Of a stretch of DNA of 64,000 bases, positions 46,533 to 55,259 are shown piece by piece. The DNA is taken from the NCBI GenBank assembly GCA_965243105.1, contig CBDEUC010000003.1:1240001-1304000 (forward strand), read 5' to 3'. The position numbers were made by a program, and so were the translations under genes. The stretch comes from WLWS01 sp965243105 (lineage in GTDB: Bacteria > Pseudomonadota > Gammaproteobacteria > Eutrophobiales > Eutrophobiaceae). The notes under the pieces are model-generated. The model had not been told where the DNA came from. It ran no database searches and saw only the letters and a program-made list of their open reading frames with translations. Position 1 is the stretch's first letter. Each line of letters opens with the position of its first letter.

Positions 46533-48098
46533 ATGACTGCAAAACTTCCGAGAAATGTCACCAGGGCCAGCCTTGAGAAAGCCTTCGGGAGTTTTGTTTC
46601 GATCGTTGGCGATGACTGGGCCGCCTTTGATGAAGATGCAAGGGCTGAATACATTGATCCCTATAACCCCGGCGAACCTGACGAATTTATTGCCGGAGGT
46701 TTTGTTGCGCCAGCATCGGTAAAAGAAGTACAGGCCGTTGTAAAAGCAGCCAACAGGCACCGCGTTCCACTCTGGCCAGTGTCCACTGGAAAAAATCTCG
46801 CTTACGGTGGCCCCGCGCCACTGGTACCCGGTACAGTGGTGCTGGACCTCAAGCGTATGGATCGCATTATTGAAGTCAACGAGGACCTGGCTTACGCGGT
46901 AGTAGAGCCGGGGGTGAGTTTTTTCGACCTGTATCGCCATTTCCAGGAAAAAGGCATCAAGCTATGGATGTCTGTACCAGGACCGGGCTGGGGCAGCGTT
47001 ATCGGCAATGCCATGGACGGTGGCATTGGTTACGGTTTTTATTCCGATCATTTTTCCAGTTCTGCAGGACTCGAGATTGTACTGCCCAATGGTGAACTCA
47101 TGCGAACCGGGATGGGCGCCATGAGCAACAGCCCTTCAGGCCCGCTGATGGCGTCGGGTTACGGCCCCCGCATGGAAGGCATGTTCATGCAGGCCAACTA
47201 TGGCATCGTCACAAGGATGGCCCGGCACCTGTTCCCGGAACCTGAAAGCTACATGAGCTGCGAGGTGAGTTGCCCCAATGATGACGGACTTGAATTGCTG
47301 GTTGAAAAACTCAGACCGTTCAAGCTCGATGAAACCATTCGAAACCCACTTGTCATCATGAATGTTGAAATGATCGCCTCGTTTCTTTCCGTTCGTAGCC
47401 AGTGGTACGAGGGTGATGGAGCCATACCCGAAGAACTGCTAACAAGAATCCAGGACAAGTTTGGTATCGGGCGCTGGAACGCATCTTTTGCGTTGTATGG
47501 CACGGATGTAAAGGTAAAGGACAACTGGCAAAGCATAAAAGATGCTGTGAAAGATATTCCCGGCGTCATGGTAAACCAGAGAAGCTACCATCCCGGCGAT
47601 GAAATACTGCATCCAAGGGACCAGAGCCAGGCAGGAATTCCGAGCCTGAATGAATTCGGGCTGGTCAACTGGATGGGCCCCGGTGGACACATCGACCTTT
47701 CACCCATTGGTCCAATGACCGGCAAGCATGCCCGCGCCATCAACAATCTCATGCGAAGCGAAATTCGCAAGTTTGGTTTTGACCAATTGTGTGGATTTTA
47801 CTGCGAACCGCGCGCCTTCAGGTTCGTCAATACGCTCATCTTTCGCAAGAATAATCCCGAAGAAATGAAGAGGGTGCGTAAACTTTATACCTCGCTGGTG
47901 CAAAAACTGGCTGACAACGGTTACGGGGAATATCGTACACACCTGGCCTACATGGAACAGGTAGCACAGACTTTTGATTTCAATGACCATGCCCTGTTAA
48001 AGCTTCAGCAAACGATCAAGGATGCGGTTGATCCCAATGGCATTATCGCGCCGGGCAAATCAGGCATCTGGCCAGGCACTTACAGGGAAAAATCATGA
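46533..48098 (+). CDS. FAD-linked oxidase, p-cresol methylhydroxylase-like flavoprotein
   Basis: A 521-residue flavoprotein of the vanillyl-alcohol oxidase/PCMH family. The FAD-binding part has PVSTGKNLAYGGPAP, the dinucleotide loop, and PGPGWGSVIGNAMDGGIGYG. The C-terminal substrate part has FCEP-like GFYCEPRAFRF. In p-cresol methylhydroxylase this subunit oxidises 4-alkylphenols and passes electrons to a small cytochrome c; the gene right behind encodes just such a cytochrome (4-bp ATGA overlap). The true substrate is probably a 4-alkylphenol or related aromatic alcohol, by inference. Confidence 0.88.
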   Translation: MTAKLPRNVTRASLEKAFGSFVSIVGDDWAAFDEDARAEYIDPYNPGEPDEFIAGGFVAPASVKEVQAVVKAANRHRVPLWPVSTGKNLAYGGPAPLVPGTVVLDLKRMDRIIEVNEDLAYAVVEPGVSFFDLYRHFQEKGIKLWMSVPGPGWGSVIGNAMDGGIGYGFYSDHFSSSAGLEIVLPNGELMRTGMGAMSNSPSGPLMASGYGPRMEGMFMQANYGIVTRMARHLFPEPESYMSCEVSCPNDDGLELLVEKLRPFKLDETIRNPLVIMNVEMIASFLSVRSQWYEGDGAIPEELLTRIQDKFGIGRWNASFALYGTDVKVKDNWQSIKDAVKDIPGVMVNQRSYHPGDEILHPRDQSQAGIPSLNEFGLVNWMGPGGHIDLSPIGPMTGKHARAINNLMRSEIRKFGFDQLCGFYCEPRAFRFVNTLIFRKNNPEEMKRVRKLYTSLVQKLADNGYGEYRTHLAYMEQVAQTFDFNDHALLKLQQTIKDAVDPNGIIAPGKSGIWPGTYREKS

Positions 48099-48421
48099 AG
48101 CCGGCAGGACTCTTCGTCGTAACCGTGTTGGTGACTTGCCTTAACTTCCCGCAGCTGTGCGCAAAAGAGTTAAGCGGTGAAGAAGTCTACAGAAAGTGGT
48201 GTGAAGGTTGTCACATGGACAGCCCTTTTGCACCGGGCACAATTCAACTTCGTCAATCCCGTGGCGAAGACAAGGCCCTCATAACAAGAAGAACGGACCT
48301 CACTCCGGAATACATAAAGCAGCTGGTCAGGAAAGGTTTGAACGGCATGCCGCTATTTCGTCGAACAGAAATAAGCGACAGTGAGCTGGGCGCACTGCTT
48401 GAATACCTGGTGAAACATTGA
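48095..48421 (+). CDS. Small periplasmic cytochrome c
   Basis: A 108-residue exported protein. Signal peptide (FVVTVLVTCLNFPQLCA), then a single c-type haem site C36-E-G-C39-H40, and NGMPLF carrying a likely axial Met. Size and position directly after the PCMH-like flavoprotein gene (ATGA overlap) match the cytochrome subunit of flavocytochrome c p-cresol methylhydroxylases. It should accept electrons from the flavoprotein. Confidence 0.88.
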   Translation: MKPAGLFVVTVLVTCLNFPQLCAKELSGEEVYRKWCEGCHMDSPFAPGTIQLRQSRGEDKALITRRTDLTPEYIKQLVRKGLNGMPLFRRTEISDSELGALLEYLVKH

Positions 48422-48423
48422 AC

Positions 48424-48825
48424 ATGGTGACACGGCGCGAGCTTAATACAATGCTTGTAGCGGCCGCCCTGGCCCCTGCCCCACTTGCCAGGGCACTGGC
48501 AGCAAGCGCCGAGCAACCGGGATTAGCTGGCAAGCCAGTGCATTTTATCTTTGAATCCATGTCCCCTGGCCTTGGTTTTCATACCGCTGTTGCGGAAGAT
48601 GCATTTGACAGTTTCCATGTCATCAAGGGCGATGTCAGCACGACGTGGTTTAATGAGCTGCATCCGCTGTGGAGCAGGAAAAGTATTCTTACCGCGGGGC
48701 TGACACGGGAGTCCGAGTTTTTCATATTGAAGACACTCGCGCGGGAATATGGATACGTGGTCGACTACGAGCAGCAGTTTGAAGATACCTGCCTGGTTTC
48801 CTGGTCACTGGTACCTTCATCGTAA
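48424..48825 (+). CDS. Exported protein of unknown function
   Basis: A 133-residue protein. The N-terminus (VTRRELNTMLVAAALAPAPLARALAA) looks like a short Tat-type signal peptide with TRRE. The start ATG at 48424 was preferred to a TTG two codons earlier. The mature part has HFIFESMSPGLGFH, TTWFNELHPLWSRKS and DTCLVSWSLVPSS. No family is recognised. It immediately follows the flavoprotein-cytochrome pair, so it may be a partner of that enzyme. It ends 45 bp before the molybdoprotein gene. Confidence 0.6.
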   Translation: MVTRRELNTMLVAAALAPAPLARALAASAEQPGLAGKPVHFIFESMSPGLGFHTAVAEDAFDSFHVIKGDVSTTWFNELHPLWSRKSILTAGLTRESEFFILKTLAREYGYVVDYEQQFEDTCLVSWSLVPSS

Positions 48826-48870
48826 GTTAATTAATGATCCAGGACTGAACTGGTAAACCCGGGAGTTGCA

Positions 48871-50967
48871 ATGCCGCAGACATACTTTGGTGCCTGTCCC
48901 CATGACTGCCCTGACACATGTGCAATGCTGTACTCGGTTGACGGCGGAAAATTGTTACAGGTGCGCGGTAATCCGGATCACCCATTTACCCGCGGTCGAC
49001 TGTGCGTCAAGGTCAAGGATTATGAAAAGCACCATTACAACCCGGACAGGTTGCTCTACCCGATGCGTCGAACTGGCAAAAAGGGAGATGGGGAGTTTGA
49101 ACGAATAACCTGGGACAATGCGCTTGATGAAATAACGGCGCGCTGGCATTCGGTCATCAATGAATTTGGATCAAAAGCGATCTTGCCCTATGGATATGCA
49201 GGCAACATGGGGCTTTTAAATGGCATGAATGCGGGGGATGCATTTTTTAATCGTCTTGGTAGCAGTGTCGGGGAAAAAACCTTCTGCGCATCAAGTGCCG
49301 TCACTTCCCAGTTCATGACCATTGGCGCTTCGCTTGGCACTGACCCTGAAAGTATCGCTCATGCCAGTTACGTGATTATCTGGGGCGCCAATACGCTGAG
49401 CACCAACTCGCACCTGTGGCCCTTTGTTCTCAAGGCTCGAAAAAATGGCGCACGGCTGGTGGTGATCGATCCCTGGCGTAGTCGCACCGCAGCACAGGCC
49501 GACTGGCACATCGCCCCCAATCCAGGAACGGATGCGGCACTGGCGCTGGCTCTTATCAACATCCTGGTTGAAGAAGAACGTATAGACCGGGATTACGTGG
49601 AACGCTTTACGCTTGGGTTTGAAGAGCTCGCAAAAAATGCAGCGCAATTTCCTGCAGAAAAAGCGGCTGATATTACCGGCATTCCCGAAGCGAAAATTCG
49701 CCAGCTTGCCTCGGAATACGCGGATGCCAGTGTCAGTGTTATACGTGTCGGTGTCGGCCTGGAAAGATATCCCGGCGGTGGCCAGGCCATGCGGGCCATT
49801 GATTGCCTGCCAGCCCTGGTCGGTGCATGGCGTCACGTCGGTGGCGGATTACTGCAGATGCCGATATTTGTCCCGGTACGCCTGGATCTACTGTCTCACC
49901 CGGAATGGATAGGTGAAAACCCCAGGGTCATCAACCTGGCCGACATTGGCCGCGTGCTTGGTGAAAGTATGGGCAATACGCCCTTGATTCATTCGCTGTT
50001 TATCTGGAACGCCAACCCGCTGACCCAGGCACCGAATACGGAAGCCGTGAGGCAGGGACTGCTACGGGATGACCTGTTTACCGTTGTCAGTGAGCAGTTT
50101 ATGACTGATACGGCACGCTACGCCGACATCATTTTGCCAGCCACCATGCAGGCTGAACATAATGATATTCTCACTTCCTGGGGTCACTTCTATATCCAGT
50201 ACAACCAGAAATCCATTGAGCCCCCCGGTGAAGCAATATCCAATTTTGAACTGTTTCAACGCCTGGCGGCCCGTTTTGGATTTGAGGACGATCGCTTTAC
50301 GAAACCTGACGTGGAACTGTTACAGCAATCCCTGGACTGGAATTCACCCATGCTTGAACACAGCTCCTTTGAGGAACTGCAGCAACATGGTTTTGTTCGA
50401 GTAAACGTTCCCGACAAGGATCACTACGCTCCCCACGAGGAAGGGAAATTTCCAACACCTTCGGGCAAGTGTGAATTTCGCTCTGAGCTGGGCATGGAGT
50501 CCGGCTTTGTCGGTGCACCGCTGCGTCACATGCTTGAAAGCCACATAGAGAGTCGTCCCATCGAACCTGTGCCCTGCTACATACCTAACAGGTCAAAGGA
50601 TACGGAGAAGTATCCCCTGCAGCTGAATTCACCCAAGAGTCACGGCTTCCTGAATTCAGAATATGCCAACGAGGAACATAAGCTAAAAAACCAGGGCGAG
50701 CCTTTTGTTGTGCTGAATCCCGTGGATGCCAACACGCGTGACATAGAGCACGGAGACAGGGTTCGTATTTACAACGCACTTGGGGAGTTCGAGGCAATGG
50801 CACAGGTAAGCGAGGAGGTGAAGGCGGGCAATGTGCTGGCTACCTTTGGTTACTGGGCCAGTAAGAATCCATTAAATGGTGCGGTAAACAGCCTGACGCA
50901 AATCGTTGAACCAGGCTTTGCAGGGACACCACACTATTACGATACGACGGTACAGGTGACAAAATAG
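48871..50967 (+). CDS. Molybdopterin oxidoreductase (DMSO-reductase superfamily)
   Basis: A 698-residue protein of the Mo-bis-MGD family. An N-terminal 4Fe-4S site is formed by C9, C13, C17 and C45 (CPHDCPDTCAM and GRLCVKVKDYEK). The middle has ITWDNALDEITARW, YGYAGNMGLLNG and VIIWGANTLSTNSHLWP; the C-terminal MGD part has NPVDANTRDIEHGDRVRIYN. No signal peptide is seen, so it is probably cytoplasmic. The segment where many formate dehydrogenases have Cys/Sec reads KTFCASSAVTSQF; no in-frame TGA is present. Possible roles include a formate-dehydrogenase-like or thiosulfate/acetylene-type enzyme; the substrate cannot be told. GGGAG precedes the ATG. It is divergent in function from its neighbours and may be a separate unit. 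Confidence 0.85.
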   Translation: MPQTYFGACPHDCPDTCAMLYSVDGGKLLQVRGNPDHPFTRGRLCVKVKDYEKHHYNPDRLLYPMRRTGKKGDGEFERITWDNALDEITARWHSVINEFGSKAILPYGYAGNMGLLNGMNAGDAFFNRLGSSVGEKTFCASSAVTSQFMTIGASLGTDPESIAHASYVIIWGANTLSTNSHLWPFVLKARKNGARLVVIDPWRSRTAAQADWHIAPNPGTDAALALALINILVEEERIDRDYVERFTLGFEELAKNAAQFPAEKAADITGIPEAKIRQLASEYADASVSVIRVGVGLERYPGGGQAMRAIDCLPALVGAWRHVGGGLLQMPIFVPVRLDLLSHPEWIGENPRVINLADIGRVLGESMGNTPLIHSLFIWNANPLTQAPNTEAVRQGLLRDDLFTVVSEQFMTDTARYADIILPATMQAEHNDILTSWGHFYIQYNQKSIEPPGEAISNFELFQRLAARFGFEDDRFTKPDVELLQQSLDWNSPMLEHSSFEELQQHGFVRVNVPDKDHYAPHEEGKFPTPSGKCEFRSELGMESGFVGAPLRHMLESHIESRPIEPVPCYIPNRSKDTEKYPLQLNSPKSHGFLNSEYANEEHKLKNQGEPFVVLNPVDANTRDIEHGDRVRIYNALGEFEAMAQVSEEVKAGNVLATFGYWASKNPLNGAVNSLTQIVEPGFAGTPHYYDTTVQVTK

Positions 50968-51051
50968 AAAAGATGTAAAACCTCTCGCTGGATATTTGTT
51001 ATCTCACCTGCTAATAGTTGATACACGGTAATAACCCGAGGAGGAAAAACC

Positions 51052-51648
51052 ATGCAATTTGACTACGATCCGGCATCTGCTGCATTGCTCATTATCGACA
51101 TGAACAGGGCGTTTGTGGGTAAGGGGGCGCCTCTTGAAGTGCCAAAAGCAATTGATAACGTTCCCCGTATCAAGTCATTACTGGAAACCTGTCGTTCGAT
51201 CAATATGCCGGTTATCCATGTGAGCCATGAGTTTCGCAAGGAAGGTAACGACCGTGGTCTCATGTACGAATTCTGGCCGGTGCTCAACGAAGGCGCGCTT
51301 GAAGAAGGCGCAGAAGGTACGGAAATATACCCGGACATTGCTCCCATTGAAGGAGAAACGGTGATCTCCAAGCATCGCTACAGTGCCTGGTTTGGCACCG
51401 ATCTTGATATTATCGTTCGAAATTTAAAAGTGGATACCCTGATAATTTGCGGCACCACCACTGATCGCTGTACCGGGATCACTGCCTACGAGGCGTTTAT
51501 GCGGGACATGAAAGTCATTTTCCCGGAAGACGCCAATGCCACTTTCCAGGATGAAGTACACACGGGCATGATCATCAGCCTCGACATGGGTGCGGCAATG
51601 ATTGTAAAAACTGAAGATCTTGTAAAAGAATTAAAATCGAGAGGCTAG
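51052..51648 (+). CDS. Isochorismatase-family cysteine hydrolase
   Basis: A 198-residue hydrolase of the isochorismatase/nicotinamidase fold. The triad is visible: D16 (LLIIDMN), K107 (VISKHRYSAW) and C140 (TTTDRCTGITAYEA, with the GT cis-peptide loop before it). Length is usual. Such enzymes cleave amides, ureas or enol ethers. A strong GAGGAGG lies 8 bp before the ATG. The stop is one base from the next gene's ATG, so it is co-transcribed with the tandem SnoaL protein. Confidence 0.88.
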   Translation: MQFDYDPASAALLIIDMNRAFVGKGAPLEVPKAIDNVPRIKSLLETCRSINMPVIHVSHEFRKEGNDRGLMYEFWPVLNEGALEEGAEGTEIYPDIAPIEGETVISKHRYSAWFGTDLDIIVRNLKVDTLIICGTTTDRCTGITAYEAFMRDMKVIFPEDANATFQDEVHTGMIISLDMGAAMIVKTEDLVKELKSRG

Positions 51649-51649
51649 T

Positions 51650-52432
51650 ATGAGTGATATTCTTGTAAACATTGCCGAGTCCTACCTAGCTACCGTCGTA
51701 AACGGTGACTCAAAGAAATTGATCGAGTTGCTGGGTGAAGATGGCCTTGTAGAAGACCCGCGTTTTCCCGGGATAAAAGGCGCTGAAGCAATTCAACAGT
51801 TCGTCAGCGACTTCGGGGAATTTATGAACCCCATGTCACCCCGGGTTGAACACCTGAGAACAAGCGCAACGGAGAAGCGTGTACTGTGTGAGGAAATCCT
51901 GCACCTGCAATTCCAGGGAGAGTCACTTGAATTGCCGGTTGGGACAGTCGTTGCAAATGATGAGACGGGAGGCTTTACACGTGTCCATGTTTACTACACA
52001 AACTGGCCATTTAATAAAAAACACAGCAAGCGCAGGAGTCTCTTTAAAGAAAAGCTCAAGGACCAGGCGGAATTTGAAGGTGCCATTCTAAACTATGTTC
52101 ATTGCCTGCTCAGTGGCGACCTTGAAAAAATTCGCGAGTCCTTTGAAGCGGATATTTACTTTCGTGAAGCCAGCGGACCACCCTACGTACACTGGGGTAG
52201 AAACGCCGTTGTAGATTATTTTCGTGGTTTATTTTCCCGGGGCGCACCAATGCTGCGGGACGATACCGTGAGCGACGATGGACGCACCGTGTTCATGGAA
52301 TTTACCCCTTACGGATGGGCCGGCCAGGAATGGGATGAGAAAGACTGGGAAGCAGGTCTTGCTGCTTACGAACGTTCACGTGACGGATTAATATGCGGCA
52401 TCCGCATCTACGACGACGTTGATTTTGCCTGA
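51650..52432 (+). CDS. Tandem SnoaL/NTF2-like protein
   Basis: A 260-residue protein made of two NTF2-like units: about residues 4-122 (LVEDPRFPGIKGAEAIQQFV) and about 143-258 (YFREASGPPYVHWGRNAVVDYFRGLF). NTF2-like proteins are small barrels used as hydrolases, cyclases or ligand binders. No signal peptide is visible. It is coupled to the isochorismatase gene upstream (1-bp gap) and meets the next, convergent gene after 2 bp. Function unknown, but co-translation with the hydrolase suggests a shared pathway. Confidence 0.7.
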   Translation: MSDILVNIAESYLATVVNGDSKKLIELLGEDGLVEDPRFPGIKGAEAIQQFVSDFGEFMNPMSPRVEHLRTSATEKRVLCEEILHLQFQGESLELPVGTVVANDETGGFTRVHVYYTNWPFNKKHSKRRSLFKEKLKDQAEFEGAILNYVHCLLSGDLEKIRESFEADIYFREASGPPYVHWGRNAVVDYFRGLFSRGAPMLRDDTVSDDGRTVFMEFTPYGWAGQEWDEKDWEAGLAAYERSRDGLICGIRIYDDVDFA

Positions 52433-52434
52433 TA

Positions 52435-52989
52435 CTAGTGGCTTTTTGTCATATCGGTCGGTTTAACAACACCGATCTGCATCAGGAAACCCAGGTTATC
52501 GGGCACAACCCAGTCGGCAATGATCCTGTTTTCCTTTACCTGGTAAATGGAAATACCCGTGAGCTCTATATTCCTGCCAGTCGGCTCCTCGCCCATGAAT
52601 GATCCCACGTGCCTGCCGTAACCCGACCACCTTACGGTGACCTTGTCAACATCACACAGCAGCAGGTGTATCTTGAAGTGCCAGTCTTCGAAAGTGTCAT
52701 TATTTTTCTTTACCAACGCCTTGATCCCCTCGAGTCCCTCGGGAAACATGGGATCAACAAAGAGAATGTCCTCGGAAAAAACCTCGTCCAGTACGGCCAT
52801 GTTGCCGCCGCTAAAGCCCTTGTAAAAAAGCTTTTCCACCAGTTGAGCATTACTGGCTGGACAGGAAGGTTCAGCATTCACTGAAAATGAAGTTACTAGC
52901 AAGCCCGCCAGTAATACACAAATAAAACTCTTGAGCTGTGTTAACCAGTTCCTGCGCTGAAGCTCCTTATCATATCTTTGTGACGTCAT
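52435..52989 (-). CDS. Exported SnoaL-like protein
   Basis: A 184-residue protein with a basic N-terminus and a hydrophobic signal segment (FICVLLAGLLVTSFSVNA), then a SnoaL/ester-cyclase-like fold: VLDEVFSEDILFVDPMFPEGLEGIKALV, ending in DWVVPDNLGFLMQIGVV. It is predicted to be periplasmic. Its ATG overlaps the upstream M48-pilin gene stop (ATGA), so the two are translated together. Function unknown. Confidence 0.75.
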   Translation of the reverse strand: MTSQRYDKELQRRNWLTQLKSFICVLLAGLLVTSFSVNAEPSCPASNAQLVEKLFYKGFSGGNMAVLDEVFSEDILFVDPMFPEGLEGIKALVKKNNDTFEDWHFKIHLLLCDVDKVTVRWSGYGRHVGSFMGEEPTGRNIELTGISIYQVKENRIIADWVVPDNLGFLMQIGVVKPTDMTKSH

Positions 52990-54230
52990 TTACATTCACC
53001 TGGCAAGTATTTTTCTTCCAGGTTACTACCATAGCAGGTCCAGGTAATTTCCCCATTATTCATGACAGGCTCTAACACGACATACTTTTCATTATCATCA
53101 CCGCCTGCTTCCAAACCAACATTAACGCCAATAACCCCGCCATCAAAAAGGCTAATGGTATAATTCAACTTCTCATTACGAATTGAATCCGAGTCATATC
53201 CAAGTTCAGATAAAGAAACCGGCCAGTTCTGGTGCTCAATCGCATAATTCGTGACATGCAGTTTAAGCGGCGTGGCTTCCTTGTATCCACTCATCGCCCT
53301 GGCACGAATTGTGTAATCCTGGTAAGCGGGAATAGCCACCGCGGCAAGAATACCGATAATAGCTACGGTAATCATGAGGGAGATAAGGCCTCCTCCGCCA
53401 AGGTTTGGAATAAATATCGACAAGAACCAGGCAAAGCCGTGCCTTCTCGGATGCTTTATTTCCTCCCCTCGCTTAAATGCCAGGGCCGTAGCCATGCGCT
53501 TCGTCAACCAGGGATACTCACCGGTAATTTCGTTGAACGACATCCAGAAGCCATTGGTTTCATCAATCTGTTTTAGATAGGCTTCCAGGTTAATATCCTT
53601 CCAGCGAGTATCACCTGCTGCAATAGTTGCAATCGCAGCCTTGACGTCTTCCTCGTTTTCGCAACATGCTGTTCCGTAACGGTCACAGGTATACTCTTCT
53701 GCCCTGCGGTATGCCGCTCCAACAATCGGAAGTAACATTCCGGGTATCAGGAAAGGACTCCACAAAAGATGTTTTCGGTGAATGTGCCCTACTTCATGAC
53801 CAATATAAAAATTGACCGCTCCAGGCTTTTCTTCCAGGGCATCGAGCACATCCGTAAACAGTACCACGAAGTGTCTGCCCAGGAATCTCGTTGCCAGGGC
53901 ATTAAAGAAATCTGTGCGCAGGATGTACGCTTCTGGTATTTCATCCAAGCCAACTTTCGCACAGCAACTTAACAGCCTTTGATGCAGATCGGGATATTGC
54001 TCTTCCGTTATCTTTACCCCATTCCCTTTCACGTAGGTGATAAAAGCGGAATGTGCAAATAGAAAAAACACATAGAAAAATAGCGCATAAATCAGCGCTA
54101 TCCCCAGCGTACCAAGAACCAGGAAGAACCAGAAAAAGCCGGAAAGTACGGCAAGAGTTGCAAAAAGCGATGCTTCGTGTTTCGAAACTAAATCGTGCGC
54201 TGATATTTTTCCTGTTTGAGCATGTTCCAT
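52986..54230 (-). CDS. M48 metalloprotease with C-terminal type-IV-pilin-like domain
   Basis: A 414-residue fusion. Residues 1-260: an M48 peptidase with two N-terminal hydrophobic helices (about 21-65), the zinc motif H145-E-V-G-H149, and a likely third ligand in RRAEEYTCDRYG near residue 178. Residues about 275-414: a type IV pilin-like unit, whose helix LISLMITVAIIGILAAVAIPAYQDYT matches pilin N-termini but has Ser where pilins have Glu5 and lacks a clear prepilin cleavage site, followed by a pilin-like globular part ending TCYGSNLEEKYLPGEC. The pilin helix may act only as a membrane anchor. The peptidase face should be membrane-bound; its substrate is unknown. It is coupled to the downstream SnoaL-like gene. 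Confidence 0.85.
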   Translation of the reverse strand: MEHAQTGKISAHDLVSKHEASLFATLAVLSGFFWFFLVLGTLGIALIYALFFYVFFLFAHSAFITYVKGNGVKITEEQYPDLHQRLLSCCAKVGLDEIPEAYILRTDFFNALATRFLGRHFVVLFTDVLDALEEKPGAVNFYIGHEVGHIHRKHLLWSPFLIPGMLLPIVGAAYRRAEEYTCDRYGTACCENEEDVKAAIATIAAGDTRWKDINLEAYLKQIDETNGFWMSFNEITGEYPWLTKRMATALAFKRGEEIKHPRRHGFAWFLSIFIPNLGGGGLISLMITVAIIGILAAVAIPAYQDYTIRARAMSGYKEATPLKLHVTNYAIEHQNWPVSLSELGYDSDSIRNEKLNYTISLFDGGVIGVNVGLEAGGDDNEKYVVLEPVMNNGEITWTCYGSNLEEKYLPGECK

Positions 54231-54306
54231 GGTCTTTCTCCCTTTATTTTGACCAACTCACATTTAACGATGACTTGTATCCAGTGATCTGTTTTTACGT
54301 AAAATA

Positions 54307-54603
54307 CTATTTATCCAGAAGTTGCTTTTTCTCGATCAGGGCCTCCATCGCCGCCAGCCAGCTTTCGTAATAACCGCGACTTGGGCGCTGAGGGTCGTCC
54401 TTTTCGGCTTCGGCAACCGCGATTATCAGCTGTTCCTGGAACTCCGACCACTCGTACATGCCCTGCTCGGCAAGGCTGACCGCCATTGAAAAAGCACGTT
54501 TTTCCCATTCGTTGTGAAATACCATCTCGCCACTTTTACGAGGCAGGGAAACCTGTCCCTGCATCTCGGCAATATCACTGCGCGCCAGGCGTTCACTGCT
54601 CAT
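54307..54603 (-). CDS. Nitrile hydratase accessory protein
   Basis: A 98-residue protein resembling the N-terminal part of the nitrile hydratase beta subunit and the P14K-type cobalt activators: LPRKSGEMVFHNEWEKRAFSMAVSLAEQGMYEWSEFQEQL and GYYESWLAAMEALIEKK. It overlaps the alpha-subunit stop by 4 bp (ATGA). In the family such small proteins help load cobalt and mature the alpha subunit. The beta subunit of this operon has the same motifs (FHSEWERKVFAMN, SYYEHWLAGMETL), which supports the assignment. Confidence 0.85.
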   Translation of the reverse strand: MSSERLARSDIAEMQGQVSLPRKSGEMVFHNEWEKRAFSMAVSLAEQGMYEWSEFQEQLIIAVAEAEKDDPQRPSRGYYESWLAAMEALIEKKQLLDK

Positions 54604-55244
54604 GGTGCCTGTACTTTAGTTACTCCAATCATGGCATCACGGGTCACCAGCTGCGCCAGGTCTTCCTCGCTCATGCCTTCTGTACCCTCGGGCCGTTGTG
54701 GTATGACGAGGTAACGGATCTCAGCGCTGCTGTCCCATACGCGAACCTCAACATCGTCATCCAGGCTAGTACCGAAGTCGTCCAGCACACTGCGTGGCTC
54801 AATCACGACTTTTGAACGGTAAGCAGAGCTCTTGTACCATGCAGGAGGCAGTCCGAGAACCGGCCAGGGATAACAGGAACAAAGCGTGCAGGTTACAAGG
54901 TTGTGCACCTTGTCGGTGTTTTCAACGGCAACCATGTGTTCTCCCTGCATACCACCAAACCCGAGTTCGGCCGCCGCCGCTGTCGCATCATCCACGAGTC
55001 GCTGCCGATAGTCATTATCAACCCAGGCTCGTGCAACCATTTGCGCGCCATTCATTGGGCCAAAATCGTTTTCATAAATATCCAGCAACTTGTCCATGCC
55101 ATCCCTGGAAACGAGTCCCTTCTCAAGCAGGAGGGCTTCAATCTTGTCTACCCGTTCACTGAGTTCGCGATTTTTCTCTTCGCTTCTTTCGCTTTCGTGA
55201 TAGGGGTTCGGTGCTGCATCGTGATGGTGGTGTTTGTCGCTCAT
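54600..55244 (-). CDS. nthA: Cobalt-type nitrile hydratase alpha subunit
   Basis: A 214-residue subunit that hydrates nitriles to amides. The metal claw is C119-T-L-C122-S-C124 (VTCTLCSCYPWPVLG); Thr in the second place is the mark of cobalt enzymes, where iron types have Ser. Two of the Cys are normally oxidised after translation. The N-terminal His-rich stretch (DKHHHHDAAPNPYH) may help metal loading. It lies between the beta gene (15 bp upstream) and the activator gene (4-bp overlap). Thiocyanate hydrolase gamma subunits are related, but the gene order favours nitrile hydratase. Confidence 0.92.
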   Translation of the reverse strand: MSDKHHHHDAAPNPYHESERSEEKNRELSERVDKIEALLLEKGLVSRDGMDKLLDIYENDFGPMNGAQMVARAWVDNDYRQRLVDDATAAAAELGFGGMQGEHMVAVENTDKVHNLVTCTLCSCYPWPVLGLPPAWYKSSAYRSKVVIEPRSVLDDFGTSLDDDVEVRVWDSSAEIRYLVIPQRPEGTEGMSEEDLAQLVTRDAMIGVTKVQAP

Positions 55245-55259
55245 AATTTCTTCGCCTCT

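Noticed and set aside
48871..50967. Molybdopterin oxidoreductase as a fourth selenoprotein (formate dehydrogenase with Sec)
   Set aside because: The frame is complete with no in-frame TGA, and the expected Sec/Cys region shows a normal Cys or Ser codon.
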